DNA of 64,000 bases from Xiphydria camelus. Its lineage: Eukaryota; Arthropoda; Insecta; Hymenoptera; Xiphydriidae. Under the pieces are notes generated by a model. It made no database searches, had not been told where the DNA came from, and saw only the letters and a program-made list of their open reading frames with translations. This document shows positions 24,925 to 35,740 of the stretch, in pieces; position 1 is the first letter of the stretch; each line of letters opens with the position of its first letter. Location: assembly GCA_963678675.1 (NCBI GenBank), contig OY783191.1, positions 12,610,562 through 12,674,561 of the forward strand, written 5' to 3'. Position numbers and translations under genes: made by a program.

Positions 24925-25405
24925 TCAGTCGGTATACGTCCCCATAGGCCTATCCAATCGGTTTTGGGACCGTGCAACACTCGTACAGTGACACCTGGTG
25001 GCAGTAGTCGGCGAAAAATCCAGCACTTTTATACAGTACCAAATACGATAAGAATATAGAAATCCTCGGCAAAACCAATTAGTGAACAACAATATGAATG
25101 TTTTTCATCAGGTGTATTTTATAGCCATTATTTATATGTATAGAATTGCAATAAACAGTAAGTATAACATTTAGGGCCGGTTTATTCACCTTTAGACACG
25201 TTGACTGCCGTATAGGTACAGAGTGGGACATACCGTAATGTACTTTAACCCGGCAGCGGTAGTGGCTGGCATAACTTCAAGTCTTCACCACTAGTTGCGC
25301 ACGATCGTTTGCCGTATCCCCTCCAAGCAGTTGCACGGTCCCAATACGTCCATAGGCCTATCAGTCGGTATACGTCCATAGGCCTGTCAACCCGCCCGCG
25401 CCGGC
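24925..25405. repeat. Minisatellite split by a MITE
   Basis: The 25-mer CAGTCGGTATACGTCCATAG plus GCCTAT occurs at ~24926, ~25340 (partial) and ~25364. A 377-bp MITE sits between the first and later copies. Confidence 0.6.
24966..25342 (+). mobile_element. 377-bp MITE Y, copy 1
   Basis: The ends GGGACCGTGCAA are inverted (TTGCACGGTCCC at the right). A second copy of identical length and opposite orientation lies at 30428-30804. TA duplication is proven at the second copy, so a Tc1/mariner-type MITE is likely. Confidence 0.85.
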
Positions 25406-25595
25406 TAGTAACGGTTTTTTTTTATGTGTAAACATCTATGCTATGGCTCTACGGTGGGACCTTCCTGGGAAATCGAGCGTCAGACGTAAGCCGTGTACAT
25501 GTGACTGCGTCAGTGTGTGTGTGGCGCTACTGCGCATACTATTCGCGCAAGCTGGATTATCTCAACGGGAAAACATTTCAGAGAAAAATGTTTAA

Positions 25596-25896
25596 CCCTT
25601 TCGCTCACGGTGTCCACAAATGTGGACATGTGTAGATTAATGTATATATAAGGTCATAAATTAGAATTTTTTTACCGTTTGTTCACAAGAAGTACATTCG
25701 TGGACATTGTAACGAACGTATAAGACATATATAGCCATAAAAATTAAAAATTAAATTTATAAATAAACCAAAAAAAATTAAATTTATGAAAAAAAAATTT
25801 TTTTTATCAGAAAAATTAAAATTTAAAGCATCGAACAGCTGGAATATACATTATCAATTGTATAGCTGTAAAAATAAAAATTCGTGGGTGAAAGGG
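25596..25896. mobile_element. piggyBac-type MITE, TTAA duplication
   Basis: TTAA at 25592-25595 and 25897-25900 flanks ends CCCTTTCGCTCACGG / CCCTTTCACCCACG. CCCTTT tips with TTAA are the piggyBac signature. The 301-bp interior is AT-rich. Confidence 0.88.
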
Positions 25897-25900
25897 TTAA

Positions 25901-27382
25901 TACAAAACTTTAAGGATTTTCCCGTGGCTACCCAGTGGTCGTATTGGATTTGACCTTGACCGTGACCTTTAAGGTAATATCAAATGCCTTCCTAAACCGT
26001 TCATCCGATTGCGATGAAACTTTGGGGAATGGTTGGACGCATGCCCGCGAAGGTTTCTGAGTTAGTAAATCTTGTACAGGGTGTTCAAAAAGTACCGGTA
26101 CTGATGATTATTATGCCTTCCTGAACCGTTCATCCGATTGCGATGAAAAGTTGGGGAATGGTTGGACGTATGCCCGCGAAGGTTTCTGAGTTAGTAAATC
26201 TTATACAGGGTGTTCAAAAAGTACCGGTACGGATGATTATTATGTCTTCCTAAACCGTTCATCCGATTGCGACGAAAATTTGGGGAACAGTTGGACGCAT
26301 ACCGCGAATGATTGAGTTAGTAAATCTTATACAGGGTGTTCAAAAAGTACCGGTACGGATGATTATTATGCCTTCCTAAACCGTTCATCCGATTGCGATG
26401 AAACTTTGGGGAATGGTTGGACGCATGCCCGCGAAGGTTTCTGAGTTAGTAAATCTTATAAAAGGTGTTCAAAAAGTACTGGTACTGATGATTATTATGC
26501 CATCCTAAACCGTTCATCCGATTGCGATGAAAAGTTGGGAAATGGTTGGACGCATGACCGCGAAGGTTTCTGAGTTAGTAAATCTTATACAGGGTGTTCA
26601 AAAAGTACCGATACGGATGATTATTATGCCTTCTTAAACCATTCATCCGATTGCGATGAAAATTTGGGGAACAGTTGGACGCATATCCGCGAAGGTTTGA
26701 GTTAGTAAATCTTATACAGGGTGTTCAAAAAGTACCGGTACGGATGATTATTATGCTTTCCTAAACCGTTCATCCGATTGCGATGAAACTTTGGGGAATG
26801 GTTGGACGCATGCCCGCGAAGGTTTCTGAGTTAGTAAATCTTATAAAAGGTGTTCAAAAAGTACCGGTACTGATGATTATTATGCCTTCCTAAACCGTTC
26901 ATCCGATTGCGATGAAAAGTTGGAAAATGGTTGGACGCATGCCCGCGAAGGTTTCTGAGTTAGTAAATCTTATACAGGGTGTTCAAAAAGTACCGGTACG
27001 GATGATTATTATGCCTTCCTAAACCGTTCATCCGATTGCGATGAAAATTTGGGGAACAGTTGGACGCATATCCGCGAAGGTTTCTGAGTTAGTAAATCTT
27101 ATACAGGGTGTTCAAAAAGTCGAACTATACTTGACCTAAATTTGACCTCCGCTGACAATAAAGGTAACATGAAAAAAACGGTCAAGGACACATTTGAACG
27201 TGAAAAAAAATTAATTTGACCTTGATATAACCTTGAAGGTCATGGTCAAGGTCAAATCCAATATGACCATTGCGTAGCCCGGGAAAAATACTAAAAGTTT
27301 TGTATTAAAAATGTATTTAAACAATGGTGGACGGACAAAATCAATCCACAATCTACCCGTGCGAAGCCGGGACGGGCTGCTA
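25901..27382 (+). mobile_element. Non-autonomous Helitron-type element
   Basis: The right end CCCGTGCGAAGCCGGGACGG folds into a short hairpin and is followed by GCTGCTAG then T, the CTRR|T form of Helitron 3' ends and a tip widely seen in insects. A ~90-bp inverted pair (TACAAAACTTT...GGATTTGACCTTGACC at 25901-25970 and 27225-27305) flanks a tandem array, a plan known from Helentron-associated elements. The 5' tip is uncertain. Confidence 0.6.
25969..27120 (+). repeat. 127-bp tandem array with trimeric higher-order structure
   Basis: Nine monomers of 126-129 bp, GTGTTCAAAAAGTA recurring at 26081, 26210, 26336, 26465, 26594, 26721, 26850, 26979 and 27108. The variants run A-B-C three times: A has AAACTTTGGGGAATGG, B AAAAGTTGGRRAATGG, C AAAATTTGGGGAACAG. 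The higher-order period is ~385 bp. Confidence 0.93.
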
Positions 27383-27540
27383 GTAAGTTATAAATCTAAT
27401 ATAATAATAATGAATATTTTATTATAGAAGAAATTAAACTTCTTTATGTCGAACTACGACGTCATATTCCCCAATTAAACTCGGACCGCAGATAATTGTA
27501 AGATGTTTACACATCCTCCGTGGGTACAACGGCACTCACA
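27383..27540. other. Flank of Helitron inside P
   Basis: AT-rich sequence with a short GC-rich patch at ~27475-27535. Nothing is recognised. Confidence 0.4.
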
Positions 27541-27544
27541 CCTT

Positions 27545-27640
27545 TTTTTTTCAGATCCTACCTGGACTCGAACCTGCGATCCTCGAAACTGGGAATGCTT
27601 GCTTTCACACTCTACCAATTGAGCCAACGACTGTTCAAGT
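27545..27640 (-). repeat. tRNA-derived SINE head
   Basis: Minus strand: A box TGGCTCAATTGGTAGAGTG and B box GGTTCGAGTCC, spaced as in a tRNA. The acceptor stem does not pair and the anticodon arm is not canonical, so I call a tRNA-derived SINE or tRNA pseudogene. A 350-bp AT-rich stretch lies to its right without features. Confidence 0.6.
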
Positions 27641-27999
27641 GGGGTCGGTTGACTTTAGTTATATATAGAAACTGGACATGACAGTGACTGCTCTCGAAGG
27701 TTCTTTTCATTAAATTTTATAAAATAATTTAATACTTTCTTTTTCAAAACAGTAGCGATTATGATAATTAATCATACATTATTTATGGAATAATTCGGTA
27801 CAATCTGCACTGTTTGAAACATCATTATTATATGATTTTGTTATTTTTTAATTTAAAAATGTTATGAAGACAGTGCATTCACGATAAATTTACGAAGTGT
27901 TTGCACGTCGTTAAAACGTTCCATGCCCGCGTGAGACGTATACGACCCCCGTTGAACTTTCCGTTCAGGCCACTTGGAATTCTCATTGAAAAACGAAGA

Positions 28000-28433
28000 A
28001 TTCTTTAAAAATTTATTGTAGAGTCAAATATAGGCGTTAATGATAAATTTAACTTTTTATTGTTATTAATAATAATAACAATAAAAAATTTATTCATTGC
28101 TTTGTTGTCTAATGCATATTAAAATGTATACCTTTTTCTTGCTAATTATGGCTTTGTACTATTGAAAAATTGTAAGGCGTACGTCAAAAACGAGTTTATT
28201 TAATTGTAAAAGTATGGGTAGTATATGCCCCACGCGGCGGAAATAGAGTTTCAATTTTGTCTGAAATCCAGCAGGTCGACATTAGAGTTGGAAGTGTACT
28301 CACAAATTCTAATTAAAACCTGTTCGTGATCATCTGAGCATGATGATCACGAAATTAGAGTTACACCTACAGCGGCAAACCAATACTTCAAAGAAATGAG
28401 GTTTTCCAGGTTCAGATTAGAGTTTAAATTTCG
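28000..28433. other. Right end of element P
   Basis: Subterminal motifs related to CTAATTTGAACCT and a hairpin GTGATCATC...GATGATCAC (28327-28358) precede the terminal repeat. No coding sequence is seen. Confidence 0.5.
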
Positions 28434-28511
28434 ACTCGGGCAGGCTCGCATAGACATCTTTTGCATCAGTTTTCCTATAAATTCACATAATAAAATTATA
28501 TCCATGGTTGA
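28434..28511 (-). pseudogene. 5' piece of the O gene
   Basis: The minus frame from ATG at ~28507 reads MDIILLCEFIGKLMQKMSM and then RAC, where P interrupts. With P removed it runs straight into TAKTLANIKNDAKTI at 24692. Whether 28507 is the true start or an internal Met is unknown. Confidence 0.4.
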
Positions 28512-28689
28512 CAACATTGCTTCCCTACATACAAGAGTCTAGCCATAATATCAAATTATTACAGCTTGTTGATTAATTTCACTTATAGTGATATAATTGT
28601 GCAAGAAGAGAAAAATAAACCAAACGAACCCAAACAAAAATGACAAATAAAAAATTTTAATTTGTGCATCTTGACCTAGGGTCTAGATG

Positions 28690-28975
28690 CTTTTTATACA
28701 ACCATAATGGTATAACATTACAAAAAATACAATATATTCTAGAATAACGGCATAACTAAAAATAAGTCTGAACGCGCAGCAGTACTGACAAATTCTTAGA
28801 AGGAAATAACGGCCCAACTCAAAATATACCGTCTAAATTGTAATAAATAATAGATTGCTCGCTTACCTTTTTTATTTAGACTGGCACAACTGAAAATAGC
28901 CCTGTCTTCTTTATAAAATATAATTACTTCTTGAGATTGTAATCCAGAAATAATGGCACAACTCCAAATAGTCCG
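28690..28975. repeat. GGCACAACTCAAAATA subterminal array of element O
   Basis: Four copies of a (A/C)GGCAYAACTNAAAATA motif at about 28748, 28811, 28882 and 28953, spaced 63-72 bp. The same motif is part of the O terminal repeat at both 21.3 and 29.9 kb. Confidence 0.65.
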
Positions 28976-29184
28976 ATCTTCAACATAAAATAAACACAGC
29001 AAGGCGAAACTTTTTGACTTGTGTCACTCTTTAAGAAAAACGCGTACATAACCTCACAAAGACTCCGTGACAACTGAAGTCGTGCCGGTATTCAATATTA
29101 CAGACAGCCGTGTTTCGCGTATGCACAACGGCATATTGCGCCATCTAGCGATTTGGTTTACAAATAAGAAAGTGCTGTTCTTGC

Positions 29185-29880
29185 ATATTAAAGTAGTATG
29201 GTCATGAATCGATTTCCAAGATTTAAATATGAAATAATTATGTATGCAAGCTAATATCAATAGAAACCTCCTGGTGCAATTTGGGGTAGATTGACCGTTT
29301 AGTATGCCTGATAAAAATTAATTACCGAGTAGAAAAAAACCCAGAGTCTTATGGGCAAGACACATATCTTGGGGTTTGTATGTATAATCCAAGATTAAAA
29401 TATAAAAAATATACCAAAAAACGGGGGAAAAAAACAAAAATTTACACCCATTGATGAAAATTATTGACCGTTTGATACTTTAGTTATAACTAATTTCTGC
29501 TTCTCGGTGTTCGGAAATAGCGCGTCGAGTTGATGCGGCAACGTCGCGTCAGTGGAATGGGTTCACAAGCGTGCATTTTAGATCTCGTTTTCCCCGCGAT
29601 ACACTCAAACGTTGGAGTGTATCGTGGTTTTCTCTACTGGGCCACGAGCCCATTGATAATATGCGTTGCCACCGTTGCCACACATAAAAAGACGCTAGTC
29701 AAAGGAGGCATATTATTTGAATAATAAGTGAAAAATAATCAAAATAATCGACTAATTCTTATGGTCATAAATTTTATAATTCACAAAGAGAATTTTCAAT
29801 TATAAATCATAGTTTTTTGATGACTTTTTTTACGGACACTCAACGATCACTTTGGAGAGTGACCATACTACTTTAAAGCA
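29185..29880. mobile_element. Short-TIR element (29.2-29.9 kb)
   Basis: TTAAAGTAGTATGGTCA at ~29187 is repeated inverted at ~29860-29877. Between them is mixed sequence with one 64-codon frame and no known motif. The ends are short, so this is tentative. Confidence 0.4.
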
Positions 29881-30392
29881 GAATAAATCTCATACAGAAT
29901 GCACCAGAAATCCCAAAAAGGCAATTTTTTGAGTTGTGCCAGTATTGCATAAGACCATCGATGTGTAAACATCTGGCAAAACAATGTTGCGTGAAAGTGA
30001 TGTGGGTATATTCGGTTAAAGGAAACTATTAAAACAAAATGAATGAAAAATTAGTAAGAATAGTACCTTCTGTCATTTGGCGGAAATCCGAGGTTTTTTC
30101 AGACTCCTTTCAGTCTTTGGCGAGCCTCTTCCTCCCACCATTCCTCGTGCTACGACCTAAACACAGCCTTAAAAATCCGAGGATTTCAGCTGAATGACAT
30201 ACATTATTTTTTCTCAAAAAAAACAGAAGTATACACGGCTCATTTCACGTTGTGTTCATCAGTTTGGAAAAAGGACCCACTTCGGACTAAGCAATCTTTT
30301 GACAGCCTGCGGACTCCCGGTCGGGTTAACGCGGGAAAAACGCCATCTTACGGTCTAAAAATAGGCTGGAAAAGGCCTCGAAATGAGCATAA

Positions 30393-30899
30393 GGGCCGGT
30401 TTTACCAACAGGTATAAACGCGGTATTGGGACCGTGCAACTGCTTGGAGGGGATACGGCAAACGATCGTGCGCAACTAGTGGTGAAGGCTTGAAGTTATG
30501 CCAGCCACTACCGCTGCCGGGTTAAAGTACATTACGGTATGTCTCACTCTGTACCTATATGGCAATCAACGTGTCTAAAGGTGAATAAGCCGGCCCTAAA
30601 TGTTATACTTACTGTTTATTGCAATTCTATACATATAAATAATGGCTATAAAATACACCTGATGAAAAACATTCATATTGTTGTTCACTAATTGGTTTTG
30701 CCGAGGATTTCTATATTCTTATCGTATTTGGTACTGTATAAAAGTGCAAGATTTTTCGCCGACTACTGCCACCAGGTGTCACTGTACGGGTATTGCACGG
30801 TCCCAATAGTGCTATACTGAGAATAACCATAGAGCTTATTGCTGGTTATTCTCAGGATAGCGCTATACCGCGTTTATACCGTGTTGGTAAAACCGGCCC
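30393..30899. mobile_element. Foldback MITE Z with MITE Y inside
   Basis: Ends GGGCCGGTTTTACCAACA are inverted. The arms pass ATAAACGCGGTAT and GAGAATAACC to a centre at ~30838. MITE Y (30426-30806) splits the left arm, whose uninterrupted form is read from the right arm (GCGGTATAGCGCTAT), giving a TA duplication for Y. Confidence 0.85.
30428..30804 (-). mobile_element. 377-bp MITE Y, copy 2
   Basis: Reverse-oriented copy of 24966-25342, same length, with only scattered differences. TA duplication is shown by the Z palindrome. The tips extend to TTGGGACC/GGTCCCAA. Confidence 0.9.
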
Positions 30900-31240
30900 T
30901 TAGTGAGGAAAATTGTTTATTCTGACTATGAATCATGTATACTGGATATAATTGGTTTATGATAGCTAAAATACGATACATAAACTTGCGAGTGTAGCGT
31001 ATCAATAAAACGTTGAAGAACTGCATCAATCCCAGGTAACATACTAACGTCGAAATGACGTTTTTTGAAGGTCAGTTCTGACGTCAGATGACGAAAAATA
31101 TGACGTCATTTAACGTCGCAAAGATGGTCTAATTGCACATCCACACGACGCGACGTCAGAAAAATCACGTCATAATGACCTTCTACCGTACGTTGTGATG
31201 ACGTAAAAAATGACGGTTCTAAAAGGTTAGGTCTGACGTA

Positions 31241-31451
31241 CACTCAGCGTCTCGGATTCTGTCGCTGGTGACTTTTTTAAATGTTATTTTTAAACGTACT
31301 AACCAATGAACAATTAATTCTCATGCCCTCATTAGCTACGGTGGTGTCTACTCTCGTTAATGAAAGCATGAGAATTGATTAATCATTGGTTAGTACGTTT
31401 AAAAATAACATTTAAAAAAGTCACCAGCGACAGAATCTGAGACGCCGTGTG
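31241..31451. mobile_element. Foldback family T, copy 1 (inside U)
   Basis: Arms GATTCTGTCGCTGGTGAC to AAATAACATTTAAAA pair around a centre at ~31350. Relatives lie at 45982-46185 and, as one arm, 40579-40668. Confidence 0.85.
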
Positions 31452-31567
31452 TATCTTCATCATGAGCGGTCACTCATCCAACTACTGTCCGCACTTTTTG
31501 CTGCTTAACTTCGTTGATCGGTCGGTGTCCTCGAGTCCTCATCTGCTGCACGCTCCTGTGATATTAA

Positions 31568-32093
31568 GGTTTCTCGAGCGTTATACTAAAAATAGTGAGA
31601 AATGCTTGAAAATGATTGCATTCGGTAATTCGGTAGATTCAAGTAAAAAAAAAATTTAGTTAAATTTTCAAGACCTTTAAGGAGCTCGTTGCAAAGATTT
31701 TTAAATAACAAAATAACATGTGTTGTTATGGGTTATGACCAATAAACCGAGATATTTCTGAGAAAAATAGTGAAAAAATTCTGAAATTTTTTGAACAGCA
31801 AGTTTAATGAACTAAATCTATACCAATTTTCACATTCATTAAGAAGCCCATTATTTTTTTATTAATTGTTCTTTATAAATTTAAACTTTGATAAGTCAAT
31901 GTGGCAACGTTGCATGACGTACAGATGCATGACCAGATATTTTGGGCTCCATTTTTGAACTCACAGATACACACATACTACTGTACGTCAAACATTGTTG
32001 CCACATCGCACGAAGAATATACTTTAGAGTGTTACTGTACTTCAGTGGACTAACTTTTAGCAGGGAAAAAGCCCCTGTACCGCTCGAGAAACC
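31568..32093. mobile_element. TTAA-flanked MITE with inner hairpin
   Basis: TTAA at 31564-31567 and 32094-32097, ends GGTTTCTCGAGCG inverted. An inner inverted pair ATGTGGCAACGTTGCATGACG (31897-32010) may be a second, nested hairpin element. The TTAA duplication suggests piggyBac or Kolobok type. Confidence 0.75.
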
Positions 32094-32860
32094 TTAAGTA
32101 TTACTATTAGTGTTCATATGAAGTTTGATGAATAAATGTATGTTGCTTTTCCAGTCAATAAGAAAGAGCTTGAATAATTGTATTATTCTTTTCTCAACAT
32201 TTTTCTAAATTTATGATTATATCTTTTGATAAATATTCTTGCATAGACGCAAATTGATATTAATAAATAAATAATTATATGAATGTGTTTATTCATCCTA
32301 CATTAATTGATTGTCTTTCATCTACTTTAATAATCTGTGCTTTTTAATAAACAGTATAGTTTATAACTTGCTCAACATACTCTGGAGACTCGAAATGAAA
32401 TAATTTATTGATTTAATAATCGAACAAATTACAATTTTTGTCCATTTATTGACAAATAAATAGTTTCAAGTCTCTATATATGCAGGAGACCGAACTTTTT
32501 CTAAGTCTCGTTCGTCATTAAAAATGACGGAAAAGTTCCGTCAAAAAGACGTTGAATTTTGACGTCCAAGGAACGTCGCAAATATGACGCCCCTGTGACG
32601 TTAATATTACGACAACTGATGTCTGAAACCCTATACTGACCAAAAAATGACGTCTGACAATGAGACGTTATTCTAACGTCAGTGTGCTACCTGGGATAGT
32701 TGTTCCGCCGCTAGACATCGCAACTGTTTTGTCAGAGCTCATATCAAGTTCCAACTTATCCTTCAAAAAAGTAATAAGTGGTGTAGATACAGGATCATTA
32801 AAATTTACGTTGAAATCACCACTCAGAATCATCGGTCGGAGATGATAATCTTCTCCAAGT

Positions 32861-33330
32861 ATACGGAAAGAAAAAATCAGGAAAAGTTACTGTGCTTGAC
32901 ATTGTAATCGTGGTGCAAGTGGCACTTTCCGGGATTTTTCTTGATGAAAAAAAAGAAAAATTAACAGTTACACTGGAATAATTATTGTACATGCTAGAAT
33001 TTTTACTGCACTGCATAACAAAAATTCTTGAACAGCACAGTAACATTTCTGTGACTTAGAAATTATTTCGTGCTGCGAAATACTTTTTCTTGATTTTCTG
33101 TTAAATATTATAAGAAAGTCAAGAAATTTTCGGGTGCTGCATAGGAATTTGGGTGCCATTCGGGCCTGTTCGTAAAGGTTCATAAAGGCAACTACCTGAC
33201 CGTTTTGCCCTGCTACCCGAGGGCAAAGAGTAGGTATCTAATCTTGATACCTACTAGCCTAAGATCCCACTGCAAAATTATGTAGGTATCTGTTTTTTCA
33301 ATGAAACTTAATTCAAATGAAAGATTAATG
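32861..33330. other. Nothing recognised
   Basis: AT-rich DNA with overlapping short frames on the minus strand and a small inverted GTAGGTATC/GATACCTAC pair at ~33231-33300. Confidence 0.4.
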
Positions 33331-33339
33331 CCAATGTGA

Positions 33340-33690
33340 TGTATTACTTCCGGGTTGCCTATACAAAATTAGCCGCAACTATGTGTAATTAAATATATTG
33401 TGTCATTTATTTTGTATGAAATTGCACTATATGTTTTTTAAGTGAATGAAACGTCATTTGAAAGAAAATGATGTGAAGAATGTTAAAAAATAGGGTTGCC
33501 AGCTCTCAGTTAGCCGCAACCTCAAGGCAACCAGGTGTAAACAGGTACATTATTGTTGATTATTTACGGTCATGTGTTTTTCAAGAAAAAATTATACCAA
33601 ATTGAAGCTAAATTTTTATTGAACACAATAATCTATGGTTGCCTGTAAAAAATGTGGCCGCAAGCAGTGGTTGCCATGATTTGAATTAAT
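33340..33690. repeat. Degenerate ~150-bp tandem repeat
   Basis: GGTTGCC followed 20-30 bases later by a GCCGCAA-type motif recurs at ~33354, ~33488 and ~33632. The units are strongly diverged. Confidence 0.35.
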
Positions 33691-34329
33691 TACCCTCGCT
33701 CTCTAGGTAAATGTGAGCGAGAGGGAAGGAATGCGCGCGCTGCTTCGTGCTGTAAACAAGGATATAGCATGGCCGATATGGCAGCTGTACTCAGGGCCGC
33801 TTCTAACGGGGGGCCATTTCATGCTACGCATGCTTTCAGTAATGAGGGACCCCGAGGAGATTTAATCAAACTAATCGCGCGGCGACCAAACAGGCTCTAT
33901 CGTCTACTTTTTTAATGTTGGTATATTTGAGGAAAGTTATTACAAAAATCAATCCTTGTCACCTCTTCAATAAACTTATTTATTATTATCTGAAGATATT
34001 AGGTTTAAGTATTTTTTCACACGTCGCCCTAGTCTACATATCTGGATTGCGAGGAGTCAAGTCACAGTATCTGTTTCAACAGAGATCCTTCGAATAAGCG
34101 TTAGTCTCAAGTAGTTCAGAGGACTTGTGCGTCAGTCTATTTCAACGAGTGGCTCATGAGCGGCTCGCGATCCGCTCGGCTCACGCTCGGCTTGCAGATG
34201 TATATGCGCCTAAACAGGGCAGGATCGAGAGCGCTGTATGAGTGAGGCACAGTCGAGAGCGGTGGAGTGTGTGGGTTTCGTTACGGAAAATTCCATCGCG
34301 CGCGCGATTTAGGTACCTACCCTCAGCAA

Positions 34330-35313
34330 AGAAGTTTCACTTCAACATTCAACCCATCCAGGATTTACAATATCGATGAAACTGGCATAACCGCCGTTCA
34401 ACACAAGCACACTAAATTAATAAGTTTAAAAGGGAAAAAACAGGTGGGTGCATTGACGACGTCAGAGAGGGGTTCTCTTGTTACAGTTGTTCTGTATATG
34501 AACGCCAATGGACATTACGTACCAGATTGCACGTTTGTTTTGTAAAGCATAATTAAGGGCAGCATCTATGGAAATTTCTATAAATGGTTTTCGAAAATGT
34601 GGGATCATGCCCTTTAATAGGAAAACTTTCCGTGAACACGACTTTGCAATTCATGAGAAATTAGAGACTTCTATTGAAGATGGCGCTATTAATCAAGAAG
34701 ATTTTATTGGAAATAAGGAAAATAGAAATAAAAAAACTGAAAAAATTCTAGAACACCTGAGAAGAAAATCGTTATTTTACAAAATATTTCTATCAAAGAG
34801 TGTACCTCCCTTGCTGAAAAAAGTCAAACTGACTTTATAAAACCAGCAGATCTTAGCCCATTGCCAGTTTTACCAGAGCCATCAGGAATAAAACGAAAAA
34901 ATGCAGGCGCAGCTGCGTTAATCAGCGGATCCCCATATAAGAATGCTTTAGAGGAAGCTCAAACTCTTAAGAGAAATGTAAACAAGGTTAAGAAAAATCT
35001 AGAAACTGATAAAGATTCTACGCCGAATCAACAAAGGAAAGGAAAAAAAAATACGTCAAGGAAGAAAAAAATGACCATCCTTTCGGATTCATCATCCGAG
35101 TCAGAAGAAGACATTCCATATGTTAATTCAAATGACGACATGGACCCCGAAGAAGAAGACGTAGATTGTTTATTTTGTTTAGGATCATTTTTTTCGGATC
35201 AATCAAGCGAATGATGGATCCGGTGTTCTAGATGTTATAGGTGGGCTCATGAAGACTGTGCTGGAGCTAGAGGAAAGAAACAATATATTTGTGACTTATG
35301 CATAGATGGATAA
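34330..35313 (+). pseudogene. pogo/Tigger-like transposase remnant with PHD-like finger
   Basis: DDE-superfamily transposase in three frames. 34339-34545: FNPSRIYNIDETGITAVQHK (first catalytic D in DETG), then SLKGKKQVGALTTSERGSLV and VLYMNANGHYVP. Then a deletion removes the rest of the core. 34560-34700: AASMEISINGFRKCGIMPFN and FREHDFA, the usual C-terminal flank of the core. 34861-35313: a basic/acidic tail and a Cys/His finger DCLFCLGSF, then in-frame TGA at ~35213, then WIRCSRCYRWAHEDCAG and YICDLC. The DNA-binding N-terminus is absent. PHD-like tails occur on several insect pogo-type proteins. Confidence 0.75.
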
Positions 35314-35474
35314 ATCTTAAGGTTTATTTTGTTTTATTATTTTAAACATTGAATAACACACAGCTCAACTTTCTGTTTCACGATTTTTCACTGAGTTCTT
35401 AGTCGGTGCTACTGCAATAGCGCGGTATATTTCATTCCCTGTTTCCAAAATGCAACAATTTTTTTTGCTCTATA

Positions 35475-35740
35475 CCCGGGTCGAGTTTTTCGACCTGAGA
35501 AGTCCTGGAGAGTCCTTGTACTAGGACTTCCCAGGACTTCCCAGGTCGAAAAACTCGACTCGGAGCAGGTCAAACTAGGCCTTCCTATGGTCTTACATTT
35601 GTCCGTTTTAAACCCCGGAACCTCTGATTAGGACCATAACTAAGACCTTAGAGGACAACTGAGGCCTTCAGTATAAATTGGAGAATTTTATCGTTACAAG
35701 GATTTCCCAGGACTTCCCAGGTCAAAAAACTCGACCCGGG
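35475..35740. mobile_element. MITE Q inside the SANT gene
   Basis: Ends CCCGGGTCGAGTTTTT inverted, ATA at 35472-35474 and 35741-35743. The interior contains a second, tighter hairpin (GACTTCCCAGG arms). Removing Q restores the host reading frame. Confidence 0.8.

Larger units (their letters stand above)
24693..28433. mobile_element. CCCGAGTCG-ended element P (CACTA-like ends)
   Basis: Ends CCCGAGTCGAAATTTAAA match in inverted orientation, with ~35 bases of TIR. CA flanks both sides (24691-24692 and 28434-28435). Removing P restores an open minus-strand frame. Subterminal CTAATTTGAACCT-type motifs repeat at both ends. The tip matches those of the CACTA element at 51-63 kb. No transposase remains; the interior is other insertions. 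Confidence 0.65.
30057..30920 (+). repeat. Dispersed repeat V, copy 1 (interrupted)
   Basis: 30057-30390 plus 30901-30917 match 45522-45905 in the same orientation. Its left part (30070-30200) is a foldback with arms GTCATTTGGCGGAAATCCGA. The MITE Z interrupts this copy; the copy at 45.5 kb is the empty site. Confidence 0.85.
31031..32695. mobile_element. TIR element U rich in TGACGT sites
   Basis: Tips CCCAGGTAACATACTAACGTC / CCCAGGTAGCACACTGACGTT. AT duplicates at 31029-31030 and 32696-32697, proven by the uninterrupted EEP frame (GGT-ACT-ATT-GAT type junction). TGACGT or ACGTCA occurs more than ten times in each ~200-bp end. No transposase is left; two MITEs sit inside. Confidence 0.8.
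30926..32860 (-). pseudogene. EEP-type endonuclease domain, split by element U
   Basis: Endonuclease/exonuclease/phosphatase fold, C-terminal part. Minus coding 32860-32698 reads RPMILSGDFNVNF, FLKDKLELDMSSD and SSGGTT. It continues without loss at 31030-30926 as IDAVLQRFIDTLHSQVYVSY, FSYHKPIISSIHDS and stop. GDFNVNF and SYHKP fit the catalytic D-x-N and terminal His of EEP enzymes. The N-terminal half is missing or unrecognised. Such domains end LINE ORF2 N-termini and Helentron Rep/helicase proteins; the stop right after SYHKP favours a C-terminal domain such as Helentron EN. Confidence 0.65.

Noticed and set aside
25969..27120. A CRISPR-like repeat array
   Set aside because: The units are 127 bp, contiguous and have no unique spacers; the genome is eukaryotic.
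27545..27640. A functional tRNA gene
   Set aside because: A and B boxes are present but the acceptor and T stems do not pair; the same holds for 560-640 and 50905-51000.
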